Source: Thermohalobaculum sp964467005 (lineage in GTDB: Bacteria > Pseudomonadota > Alphaproteobacteria > Rhodobacterales > Rhodobacteraceae). Taken from it: DNA of 22,166 nt. Below the pieces are notes generated by a model. That model was not told the origin of the DNA and did not search any database. It was given only the letters and a program-made list of their open reading frames with translations. Each line of letters begins with the position of its first letter. The stretch's first letter is position 1. This document shows positions 14,454-21,937 of the stretch, piece after piece. Location of the stretch: NCBI GenBank assembly GCA_964467005.1, contig CAYXPI010000047.1:1-22166 (forward strand), read 5' to 3'. The position numbers and the translations under genes are program-made.

Positions 14454-16331
14454 ATGGCCGTCCTCTCCGACATCACCGAACTCGCCCGGCTCATCGAGGA
14501 CGCGGCCGACGCCGTGGCCGCCCCCGAGCCCGTAGCCCCGCCCGACATCGTGGAGCACACCGAGATCCTGCGCCGCGTGTCCGCCGCCGAGGTGGCCCTG
14601 CCGCCGGTCTATCGCGGGGCGGTGGGCCAGCCGCTCGCCGAGACCTTCCGCCGGATCGGGGCCCGCGGCTGGGACGACATCCGCCGCCGCGACCCCGGGG
14701 TGAGCGGCATCGCGCTCCTCGGCTACGACCTCGTCCAGGCGGTGACCCAGCGGGGCGAGGGCTACCTGCCGGACCCGACGGACGCGCTCCAGGAGGTGGT
14801 GAGCGACCTCTACGACGGGTTCCTGAGCGCGGCCGACCGCTCCGGCGTGAAGCCGCCCGATCACGGCGTCGCCCCCCCGCTCGTCAAATGGGGGCGCCCG
14901 GCCTGGGGCCCCTATGCCTGGACCGCGCCGGCCGCCCAGCTCTATGCCTGCGAGGCGGGGCTCGTGAACATGCCGCCGGCCTTCGCGCAGCGCGGGCTCG
15001 CCGCCTGGGGCGCCATCGGGCACGAGACCTCCGGCCATCACGTCCTCCATGCCGACGAGGGGCTGCGCGAGGCGCTGGCCGAGGCGGTGCGCGAGAAGAT
15101 CCTGGCCTCGACCGACCAGGACCTGAAGGCCAAACCCGGCGCGCCCGAGGAGGAAAAGGCCGAGAAGGATCGGCTCCGGACGCGGCTCGCGGACTATTGG
15201 GCGGAGCGCATCGACGAGTCGGCCTCGGATGTGATGGGCGTCCTCAATATGGGCCCGGCCGCCGCGGTCGCGCTCGTGGCCTATTTCCGCGGCCTCCGGG
15301 CGGTCTCGCACGGGGTCGCTCGGCTGTCCGCCGTCGGGCTCGCGAGCTCGGAGCACCCCGCGCCGCTCGCCCGCGGCTTTCTGATGGCCGAGGCGATCGG
15401 CCAGTGCAGCTTCGCCAAGAGCGCCGCCTGGCGCGCCGCCCTGCGGGCCGAGATCCGCCGGGATGTGCCGGAGGAGGGGTTCGTGCTCGCCGGGGAGCGG
15501 ATCCCCTCGGCGGCCGTGGAAGCCGCCGCCGCCAACGCCGCGCGGGCGATCCTCAACGAGCGGGTGGCGCCCCTCGAGCAGAAGCGGCTCCGCGACATCC
15601 AGGATTGGCGCCAGCATGACGAGGAGATCGTGGAGGCCCTCACCGTGAGCGCCGTTCTCGGCGGACGGATGCCGCCGGACGCGCTCCAGGGCGGGCTCTA
15701 CGCGGCCCATGCGGTGGCCGCGGGCGTCATGGGCGCTCTCCTCACCGGGCAGACCTCGGTCGCGCAGGCGCGGATGATCGCCTTGGCCGCCGACATGCAC
15801 CGGAAGAACCCGTCCTGGAGCGCCCTGGTCGCGGCGCATCCCGGCGATTTCGAGACGGTCCACCTCCCGGGGGCCGCGGCCGAGATCGGCGCCGCGGCCG
15901 CCGCGCGCGCTCCGAGGCATTCGAGGGGTGGCGGCACCGGCGGCGGGCACATTCCGGTGCTGGCGACCGATGGCGGGCACATTCCGGTGCCGGCGACCGA
16001 TGGCGGGCACATTCCGGTGTTGGCGACCGGCGGGGGCTGGATCCCGGTCAAGGTCACCGATGGCGGCCATATCGTCGTCAAGGCCGGCGGGATCGGGGCC
16101 GACGCCGCGGTGGCGCTCTCGGGCCCCGGCTGGCCGCTGGCGGGGCGGGCCGTGATCCGCGCGGTCCTCGGCACGACGGATCTCGGGCCGTGGCAGCTCG
16201 CGCAGATCGGCCTCGAACGGGTGGGGGAGGGGGCGGCCGAAGGCTACGCCATCGTGGCGGACCGGCGCGGCGCCCTCGGCGATCGCGTCACCCAGGCGGC
16301 GGTGGACCTCATCCTCGGGCCCGGGCCCTGA
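14454..16331 (+). CDS. Uncharacterised protein with HEXXGH metallopeptidase-like motif and GGHIPV repeats
   Basis: 625-aa protein with no signal peptide or membrane segment. Residues 188-203 contain HETSGHHVLH: His190, Glu191, Gly194, His195, with further His196 and His199. Sixty residues on, WAERIDESASDVMGVLNMGP supplies Glu255 and Asp259 in an ExxxD pattern. HEXXGH plus a distant Glu is the zinc-site layout of dipeptidyl peptidase III (M49), and the ExxxD resembles gluzincins such as thermolysin. I see no other similarity to these families, so peptidase activity is inferred. Residues 497-546 are five 10-residue repeats based on GGHIPVLATD. The C-terminal 80 residues (IRAVLGTTDLGPWQLAQIGL) form another conserved-looking unit. 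The ATG at 14454 has AAGGAG 10 nt upstream. Second gene of the operon with the lipoprotein. Confidence 0.8.
   Translation: MAVLSDITELARLIEDAADAVAAPEPVAPPDIVEHTEILRRVSAAEVALPPVYRGAVGQPLAETFRRIGARGWDDIRRRDPGVSGIALLGYDLVQAVTQRGEGYLPDPTDALQEVVSDLYDGFLSAADRSGVKPPDHGVAPPLVKWGRPAWGPYAWTAPAAQLYACEAGLVNMPPAFAQRGLAAWGAIGHETSGHHVLHADEGLREALAEAVREKILASTDQDLKAKPGAPEEEKAEKDRLRTRLADYWAERIDESASDVMGVLNMGPAAAVALVAYFRGLRAVSHGVARLSAVGLASSEHPAPLARGFLMAEAIGQCSFAKSAAWRAALRAEIRRDVPEEGFVLAGERIPSAAVEAAAANAARAILNERVAPLEQKRLRDIQDWRQHDEEIVEALTVSAVLGGRMPPDALQGGLYAAHAVAAGVMGALLTGQTSVAQARMIALAADMHRKNPSWSALVAAHPGDFETVHLPGAAAEIGAAAAARAPRHSRGGGTGGGHIPVLATDGGHIPVPATDGGHIPVLATGGGWIPVKVTDGGHIVVKAGGIGADAAVALSGPGWPLAGRAVIRAVLGTTDLGPWQLAQIGLERVGEGAAEGYAIVADRRGALGDRVTQAAVDLILGPGP
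15942..16091 (+). repeat. Five tandem 30-bp (10-codon) repeats inside the HEXXGH gene
   Basis: Units start at 15942, 15972, 16002, 16032 and 16062. The first three are almost identical at the DNA level (GGCGGGCACATTCCGGTG core) and encode GGHIPVLATD, GGHIPVPATD and GGHIPVLATG. The last two have diverged (GGWIPVKVTD, GGHIVVKAGG). Near identity of the first three suggests recent duplication or slippage. The alternating hydrophobic pattern with Gly-Gly turns suggests beta strands, possibly a short beta-solenoid or a linker. Confidence 0.9.
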
Positions 16332-16624
16332 GGCGCCGGGCGCCGCCCCGCACCCACCAAGCGGCCGGTCTCGTCGCACTCTGCCAACACTCGCCTTTTA
16401 GGCGAGTTTGTCACAAACCCTCCAACATTCCGCCAACCCCACCGGCCAAAACAGGGTCGGGACACGGGGTGGAGAGTCTCTGACCCAACGGCGCCGGCGC
16501 TGGCCGGCGGACCGGTCGCCTGCGGGGCGGCCGGAGCCGGGAGGGTCGCCTCTCGCCGCGTGCAGGCGCCGGCTCGGGCGCGCGAAGATTGGTTTTGGTC
16601 TGTGACGTCGTGAGGTGTGAGACG
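16332..16624. other. 293-bp intergenic region before the Tad genes
   Basis: It holds the probable terminator at 16389-16407, then a C-rich stretch and, from about 16490 to 16580, GC-rich palindromic sequence built on GCGCCGGCGC-type words. I find no open frame with coding character and no convincing promoter. Expression of the Tad genes must nevertheless start here or be read through. Confidence 0.5.
16389..16407 (+). terminator. Intrinsic terminator-like hairpin after the lipoprotein/HEXXGH operon
   Basis: ACTCGCCT (16389-16396) and AGGCGAGT (16400-16407) form a perfect 8-bp stem with a TTT loop, followed by TTG. It lies 57 bp after the stop of the HEXXGH gene and separates it from the Tad genes. 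The T-run is short, so efficiency is uncertain. Confidence 0.6.
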
Positions 16625-17206
16625 ATGCGCATGTCGTGGTTGCTTGAATTCCTTGCGTGCGAGCGCGGAACGGCGGCGGTGGAGTTCGTGGTCGCGCTGC
16701 CGCTTTCGGTCGCGCTCACGGTCATGGCCGCGGAGTACGGCAACGGGCTGATGGCGCGGGAGCAACTCGACAGCGCGCTCTCGGACGCCACCCGCCTCCT
16801 TTCCCGGGCGCCGCTCGATCTCGCGGTCGACCCAGCCACGGGCGACACGCAGCCTACCTTCTACCCGGATTTTCTGGCCGATGCCCGGCGGATCCTCTCG
16901 GAGCGCACCGGCGTCGCCGAAGGCGACATCGCCTTCTTCGCCCAGCTCCAGGTTCTGACCGGCGACACGGCGCTCCGCACCCAGCACATCGTGATCGAGA
17001 CCCGGGTGGCCATTCCGCTCGACCTCCGGCTCCTCGCCTTCCTGCGCACCCAGCTCCTTTTTGGCGAGGACGGGTCGAGCATCGTGAAGACCGGGCTGAT
17101 GATGAACTCGCGTGACCGCGCCCGCTATGTGGGCGAGCTGTTGCCCGGCCAGCGCGCCTGCCCGCAGATCGCGCGCGCCGAGGCGCTCTGCGGAGGGCCG
17201 GTCTGA
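16625..17206 (+). CDS. TadE-like pseudopilin (pilus assembly protein)
   Basis: 193-aa protein of the TadE family of minor pilins of the Tad/Flp (type IVc) pilus. The N-terminus ends in ERGTAAVEFVVALPLSVALT: Gly15 followed by TAAVEF with Glu at +5 is the site that TadV-type prepilin peptidase cuts, followed by one hydrophobic helix (about 16-38). The remainder would lie in the periplasm. I chose the ATG at 16625, which puts the processing site at residue 15; a second ATG lies 6 nt later. The stop overlaps the next start (TGATG). Together with the next two genes it forms a TadE/TadF/TadG-type set; no tad ATPase or secretin gene is in the window. Confidence 0.87.
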   Translation: MRMSWLLEFLACERGTAAVEFVVALPLSVALTVMAAEYGNGLMAREQLDSALSDATRLLSRAPLDLAVDPATGDTQPTFYPDFLADARRILSERTGVAEGDIAFFAQLQVLTGDTALRTQHIVIETRVAIPLDLRLLAFLRTQLLFGEDGSSIVKTGLMMNSRDRARYVGELLPGQRACPQIARAEALCGGPV

Positions 17207-17769
17207 TGCGCGCGTTTCTGACAGACGAGCGCGGCGCGGCGACGCTCGACTTCGTGATGGTCTTCGTGCCGGTGCTCCTCTTCGTGCTGACGATCGCGGA
17301 GCTGGTGATCGCCTTCCACTTCACCTCGGCCGCCCAGAAGAGCGCGAACCTCGCGGTGCGACTCGCCGCAGGCCGGGAGCCCGTGCACACCGAGGTGTGG
17401 GAGACCAACCGGCTCGACCCGCGCTTCGGAAATGCGGGCGACGCCTGCTACCAGCCGACGGGCGACGCCTGCATGAACCCCGGGCGCGCCTGGGTGTGCA
17501 CGGGCAACGCCCTCGAGCCCGGTTGCGACCCGGCCGCCTTCGATGCGCTCATCGCCGAGGTGCGCCGGCTCTATCCCACCGTTCGGCCCGACGACGTCAC
17601 CGTGGCCTATGTCTACCGCCGCCTCGGCGTCGCGGGCGGGCCCTTCGTGCCGGAGATCTCGGTCTCGATCAGCCGGCGCCCGGCCCCTGTCAATTTCCTG
17701 AGCCTCGTCGGCCTCCTCGAGTTGCGCGCGACAACGGCCAGCATCATGGGCGAGGACATGTCGTCCTAG
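17206..17769 (+). CDS. TadE/TadF-like pseudopilin
   Basis: 187-aa protein with the same plan as its upstream neighbour: a short leader, ERGAATLDFVMVFVPVLLFV (8-27) as processing site plus membrane helix, then a periplasmic domain with cysteines near 79, 87, 97 and 105. After Gly10 the +5 residue is Asp, not the usual Glu. Membrane helix and length fit the family. It starts in a TGATG overlap with the preceding gene, so it is translationally coupled. A 9-bp hairpin follows the stop, before the TadG-like gene. Confidence 0.83.
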   Translation: MRAFLTDERGAATLDFVMVFVPVLLFVLTIAELVIAFHFTSAAQKSANLAVRLAAGREPVHTEVWETNRLDPRFGNAGDACYQPTGDACMNPGRAWVCTGNALEPGCDPAAFDALIAEVRRLYPTVRPDDVTVAYVYRRLGVAGGPFVPEISVSISRRPAPVNFLSLVGLLELRATTASIMGEDMSS

Positions 17770-17777
17770 CCCCATCG

Positions 17778-17800
17778 CGGCGGCCGGGTGTCGGCCGCCG
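17778..17800 (+). terminator. GC-rich hairpin between the second and third Tad genes
   Basis: CGGCGGCCG (17778-17786) and CGGCCGCCG (17792-17800) form a perfect 9-bp stem with a GGTGT loop, followed by TTCGTTCTG. It could be a partial terminator that lowers expression of the large TadG-like gene relative to the two pseudopilins, or an mRNA-stability element. Confidence 0.5.
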
Positions 17801-17842
17801 TTCGTTCTGCGCGATGGTTTGTCCCTGCTTGAGGAGTGAGCG

Positions 17843-20461
17843 ATGCCTGTGCTGACTTTCCGTATCTCCGCCGTGGCCGCGCCCCGAGGACGCGAGTTGG
17901 GTCTCGACCGGTTCCTCGCCGAGGAACAGGGCGGCATGACGATCTACCTTCTGTTGATGGCCGTTCTCATGACCGGGCTCCTCGGCCTGGTGGTCGACAG
18001 CTCGCGCTCCTTCGTGGCGCATTCCAACATGCAGAACTACGTGGACGACCTGGCGCTCGCGGTCGCCAACGAGCTCGACGGCGAGGCCGACGCGCTGGCC
18101 CGGGCGATGGTGGTGATCAACAGCTCGCCCCTCAGCAAGTCCACCACCATCCGCACGGACGGCTCGGGCGCCTTTTCGCTCGGCTCGGTGCACTTCCTGT
18201 CGGGCCCGCCCGCCACGGGCACGAGCACGCTCACGGCGGCGGATTACCAGCATCTCGAGACCACCGACCCCACGCAGGCGACCCATGTCCTCCTCACCAC
18301 GATGCCGGAGGACGTGCCCTGGAGCGCGCTGAACATCCTCGACCCGTTCCTGCGGTCGGACAACAACCCCGGCGCCTACACCGTGCGTACCTGGGCCGCC
18401 GCCACGCTGGTGCGCGACCAGGCCTGCGCCACGCCGCTCTTCACCGCCTGCCTGCCCGCGGGCGCCGACCCCGCGACCTTCCAGCCGGGCTCGCAGATCC
18501 AGCTCACCAAAAACCGCGACGGCAACTGGTCCGCCGGCGAGTACGGCCTCGTCACCGGCGTGCCGGACGACGCGGCCGGCACCTGCTCGAGCTTCACGGG
18601 CAACCAGCTCCTCGAATGCCTGCTCGCGCTCGACACCCACCAGACCGAGTGCGGCCCGGCAGACGTCTCCTTCCAGGGCGACCGGACGGTGGCCACCACC
18701 GTGACGGCGGCCGACGGCACCAATCTCATCGTGCGCAACGACAGCCTCGACGTGCACGCGCCGATGAACATCCGCTTTGGCATCTTCGATCCGAGCACCT
18801 CGGCCTATGCGAGCTCGGACCAGGTCTCGATCGACCGCAACCACATCACCGGCGTGCCCTATGCCTGCACGGGCGATGTGGTCGACATCTCGTCCGAGAC
18901 CCAGAGCCTGCCGATGCATCCCTGCTTCTCGGACGGCAGCTGCGACTTCATGAGCGCGCCGGTGACGCAGACCGAGCTCGACCGCTACTGGGAGAAGGCG
19001 CATGGCGGCTCGCTGCCGTCCACCGATTTCGAGGGCCAGCCCTTCGAGACCCGCTACGACGTCTACCGCCATGAGGTGGCGACCGGGCTCGTCGATCCCG
19101 AGGGCACCGGCACCCAGGGCCCCCGCGCCATCTGCCACCCGACGCAAGGCGGCACCGACACCAAGGCCAACCGCCGGCTCTTCGAGATCGCCTTCGTCGA
19201 CTGCAGCAACATGACCAATGTCGACCAGGCCGACGTGCCGGTGGAGGCCTATGCGGATGTCTTCCTCACCAACCCGGTGGAGATGACCGAGTATTTCGTC
19301 GCGACCTTCGACCACCTCATCGACCGCACGCCGAACGACGGGGTGGACAACCCGCAGGCCATGCTGCCCGGCCAGGCCGTGACCGGCAAAGTGGGCTACG
19401 ACCCCTACGCGGCCCAGGGCATGAGCGTGCACACCCTCGCCATCGCCTCGAACGGCAACCCGACGCTCGACTACACGCCCTGCGCGGTGGGCGACTTCTG
19501 CGCGGTGTTCCCCAACGCCTCGGGCTCGCGGCTCGACCGCAACAGCGCCAACGAGGACGCCCTGGACTTCCTCGACGCCCTCGGCCTCGGCGGCTTCTCC
19601 CAAGTGGGGCACGACCGGAAAACCGGCATCAACAGCGGGTTCGATGCCGGCGCGATCGGCCAGAGCTCCGGCACCTGGCACTCGAGCAACGCCCGGCAGC
19701 TTCTCGTCTGGGAGGGCAATGGCGGCATCGCGGTCTCGGTCTACGAAAACGCGCGGGCGGGCGGCGACTGGTCGATGGAGGGGCTCGGCCTCGGCGGCGG
19801 CACGCTGGAGCGGGTGCGCGCCTTCAGCTTCACCGGCAGCGTCCCGGACTCGATCATCACCACGGGCAGCCACCGCGGCTACAACTACCCGATGCTGTTC
19901 GACACCCAGGAGGGCTGGGCCGAGGACCCCGATCTCCAGTCGGTCGACCGGGGCAATGTCGTCATCATCCCCGAGCATCCGCGCCCGGACCGGCCGGACG
20001 ACCACGCCCGGGGCGGCATGATCCTGTTCCAGTTCGACGAGCCTTCGAGCATCGGGTCGGTGGTGTTCTTCGACGGCGAGGAGGCCCACAACACGATCAA
20101 GCTCTACAACGAGAAGATCGTGCTCGAGGGGGTGGGGGCGATGACCCATCCGGACCAGCTCGACGACCTCTACACGCCGGATCTCGTCCTCTCGGTGCCG
20201 GTGATCGGCGACGGGCTCCACCGCACCTTCAGGATCGACAGCCACCCCGATTATCTGGCGGCCGTGGCGGCGGGCACGATCTCGTCGGACGGCATCCAGA
20301 CGATGATCTATCACATGACCGGCTCGGGCGCGATCGACGACATCTCCTTCACCAACACGACCGCGACCCAGAACCGGCACGACGACATGACGGTGGAGCT
20401 TCTGAATGTGATGGACGCGAACGACCCCCGGATCTCGCAATACCCGGTGATCACGAACTGA
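17843..20461 (+). CDS. TadG-like protein with a large C-terminal extracellular-type domain
   Basis: 872-aa protein. Residues 28-60 carry the TadG-type N-terminus: EEQGGMTIYLLLMAVLMTGL, then LVVDSSRSF, one membrane helix with the bulk outside the cytoplasm. Residues about 440-485 (NRRLFEIAFVDCSN, then ADVPVEAYADVFLTNPVE) match the end of ordinary TadG-related proteins, which would stop about here. The extra 380 residues include a region at 683-838 with MLFDTQEGWAEDPDL, RGNVVIIPE, PDDHARGG, SIGSVVFFDGEE and MTGSGAIDDISFTN. This resembles the Gly/Asp-rich beta-sandwich domain of many PEP-CTERM and other secreted surface proteins. The ATG at 17843 has GAGGAG upstream. Probable role: pilus-associated or surface adhesin; the ligand is unknown. 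Many paired cysteines fit an oxidising periplasm. Confidence 0.87.
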   Translation: MPVLTFRISAVAAPRGRELGLDRFLAEEQGGMTIYLLLMAVLMTGLLGLVVDSSRSFVAHSNMQNYVDDLALAVANELDGEADALARAMVVINSSPLSKSTTIRTDGSGAFSLGSVHFLSGPPATGTSTLTAADYQHLETTDPTQATHVLLTTMPEDVPWSALNILDPFLRSDNNPGAYTVRTWAAATLVRDQACATPLFTACLPAGADPATFQPGSQIQLTKNRDGNWSAGEYGLVTGVPDDAAGTCSSFTGNQLLECLLALDTHQTECGPADVSFQGDRTVATTVTAADGTNLIVRNDSLDVHAPMNIRFGIFDPSTSAYASSDQVSIDRNHITGVPYACTGDVVDISSETQSLPMHPCFSDGSCDFMSAPVTQTELDRYWEKAHGGSLPSTDFEGQPFETRYDVYRHEVATGLVDPEGTGTQGPRAICHPTQGGTDTKANRRLFEIAFVDCSNMTNVDQADVPVEAYADVFLTNPVEMTEYFVATFDHLIDRTPNDGVDNPQAMLPGQAVTGKVGYDPYAAQGMSVHTLAIASNGNPTLDYTPCAVGDFCAVFPNASGSRLDRNSANEDALDFLDALGLGGFSQVGHDRKTGINSGFDAGAIGQSSGTWHSSNARQLLVWEGNGGIAVSVYENARAGGDWSMEGLGLGGGTLERVRAFSFTGSVPDSIITTGSHRGYNYPMLFDTQEGWAEDPDLQSVDRGNVVIIPEHPRPDRPDDHARGGMILFQFDEPSSIGSVVFFDGEEAHNTIKLYNEKIVLEGVGAMTHPDQLDDLYTPDLVLSVPVIGDGLHRTFRIDSHPDYLAAVAAGTISSDGIQTMIYHMTGSGAIDDISFTNTTATQNRHDDMTVELLNVMDANDPRISQYPVITN

Positions 20462-20463
20462 GG

Positions 20464-20482
20464 CGGGGGGCGCCGCCCCCCG
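20464..20482. terminator. Bidirectional terminator-like hairpin between convergent genes
   Basis: CGGGGGGC (20464-20471) and GCCCCCCG (20475-20482) form an 8-bp all-GC stem with a GCC loop. It fills the 21-nt gap between the stop codons of the TadG-like gene (plus) and the aminotransferase gene (minus). The position is typical of a shared terminator. T-runs are absent on both sides. Confidence 0.6.
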
Positions 20483-21784
20483 TCAGCTTTCGGCGGCGAT
20501 CTCGCGAAGGGCCTCGCGGATCGCCGTTTCCGTTTGGGCGAGGTCGTCCTCGGTGAGGGCGGCGGAGACGTAGAACTTGCCGTCCGGCTTCAGCACCCCG
20601 CGCTGGCGGAGGCGCCTGGTGAAGTCCATCGCCCGGCGCTTGTTGGCGGCGGCCACGTCGCGGTAGCACCGCACCGGGCGGTCGGTGAAGACCGCGTCGA
20701 AGAGGCTGGGGACGCCGACGACCTCCACCGCGAGGCCCGCCTCGGCCGCCCCCGCCGCGATGGCCGCCTGCACGCGCCGGCCATTGGCCTCGATCCTCTC
20801 ATACATCCCAGGGCGGCGGAGGACCGCAAGGGTGGCGAGCCCCGCCGCGGCGGCCACCGGATTTCCCGAGAGCGTGCCCACCTGGTAGAGGAAGGCGTCA
20901 GCCCCCACCGCCGCCTTGTCGAAATGGCGCATGATCGCCTCGGGCCCGACGAGGGCGGCCAGCGGGAAGCCCCCGCCGATGACCTTGCCGAGCGTCGCGA
21001 GATCGGGGGTCACGCCATAGAGGCCCTGGGCGCCCGCATAGCCGAAGCGGAAGCCGGTCACCACCTCGTCGAAGATGAGCACGATCCCGTGGGCCGAGGC
21101 GAGGGCGCGCAGCCCCTCGAGAAATCCGGGCTCGGGCGGGATGATCCGCTGGAAGGGCTCGACGATGATGCCCGCCACCTCCTGCCCCCGCTCGGCGAGC
21201 AGGCTCTCGACCACGGCGAGGTCGTTGAAGGGGGCCACCAGCACACCGTCGCGGGCGGCGCGGGGGATGCCGGCCGAATCGGGCACCGGCTCCGGGAAGT
21301 TCGCGAGCCGTGTGGGCGCGAGGCTCATGAGCCCCTGGTCCGACATCCCGTGATAGCCGCCCTCGAATTTGAGGATGAGCTCGCGCCCTGTGTGTGCGCG
21401 GGCGAGGCGCATGGCGTAGAGATCGGCCTCCGAGCCCGTGGAGACGTAGCGGAGCTGCTCGGCGCAGGGGAGGGCGGCCACGATCTCCTCGGCCAGTTGG
21501 ATCCCGAGGGGGTTGGACGCAAAGAACGTGAGGCCCTTCGGCACCTGCTCGGCGATGGCGGCCTGCACCTCCGGATGGTCGTGCCCGATCAGCATGGGCC
21601 CCGAGCCGATGAGGAAATCGACATACTCGGCGCCGTCGGCGTCCCACACCCGGGCGCCGGAGCTGCGGGTGAGCACGAGGTCGCTCGGAAAGTTGCCGAA
21701 CCCGCCGGCGGGCAGCACGGCCTCGGCGCGCGCGATCCAGTCGGCCTGGGTGGCGGCGGGGGATGGGGCGTCGGCGAGGCTCAT
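20483..21784 (-). CDS. Class III PLP-dependent aminotransferase, HemL-related
   Basis: 433-aa fold-type I, class III aminotransferase. The PLP lysine is Lys267 in LATLGKVIGGGFPL, the PLP-N1 aspartate is Asp239 in LIFDEVVTGFRFGYA, and the phosphate-binding segment is VSTGSEADLYAMRLARAHTG. QVGTLSGNPVAAAAGLATL is very close to glutamate-1-semialdehyde aminomutase. The HemL hallmark NSGTEA reads STGSEA here, so I read it as a paralogue acting on another amino acid or amine rather than the tetrapyrrole enzyme. The ATG at 21784 has GGAG upstream. It is divergent from the ChoX-type gene, 153 bp apart, which hints at a role in using an imported amine or amino acid. Confidence 0.88.
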   Translation of the reverse strand: MSLADAPSPAATQADWIARAEAVLPAGGFGNFPSDLVLTRSSGARVWDADGAEYVDFLIGSGPMLIGHDHPEVQAAIAEQVPKGLTFFASNPLGIQLAEEIVAALPCAEQLRYVSTGSEADLYAMRLARAHTGRELILKFEGGYHGMSDQGLMSLAPTRLANFPEPVPDSAGIPRAARDGVLVAPFNDLAVVESLLAERGQEVAGIIVEPFQRIIPPEPGFLEGLRALASAHGIVLIFDEVVTGFRFGYAGAQGLYGVTPDLATLGKVIGGGFPLAALVGPEAIMRHFDKAAVGADAFLYQVGTLSGNPVAAAAGLATLAVLRRPGMYERIEANGRRVQAAIAAGAAEAGLAVEVVGVPSLFDAVFTDRPVRCYRDVAAANKRRAMDFTRRLRQRGVLKPDGKFYVSAALTEDDLAQTETAIREALREIAAES

Positions 21785-21937
21785 GGGCGGGGCTCCTCTC
21801 TCTCCGCGTCCATGATTGCGCGGGCCCTGCGGTGGGGCAAGCCGGCCGATCCCAAATGGGGGGTTGAACGCCCCGGGCCGCCCTTCGATGATGCAGCCGC
21901 AGGCGCCGGCCCCGCGCGCCGCACGAGGGAGAGAGAC
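21785..21937. promoter_or_regulatory. Divergent promoter region between the aminotransferase and ChoX-type genes
   Basis: 153 bp that must hold both promoters. On the plus strand TTGAAC (21864-21869) and GATGAT (21887-21892) are 17 nt apart, a weak candidate for the choX-type gene. The ribosome binding sites are clear on both sides (GAGGGAGAG before 21938, GGAG before 21784). No obvious operator was seen. Confidence 0.35.

Noticed and set aside
15942..16091. CRISPR-like array of 30-bp repeats
   Set aside because: The repeats are directly adjacent with no spacers, keep the reading frame and encode a regular decapeptide.
12331..16379. Long minus-strand open frames (about 680 and 720 codons) opposite the lipoprotein and HEXXGH genes
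   Set aside because: Same antisense-shadow composition. The plus strand has a signal peptide, ribosome binding sites and organised repeats.
17744..20440. Open frame of nearly 900 codons on the minus strand opposite the TadG-like gene
   Set aside because: Rich in Arg, His, Gly, Val and Asp with no motifs. It is the usual antisense shadow in 70% GC DNA, while the plus strand has clear TadG signatures.
20483..21784. Calling the aminotransferase hemL
   Set aside because: Related, but the NSGTEA signature is replaced and the context is amine transport, so a paralogue is more likely.
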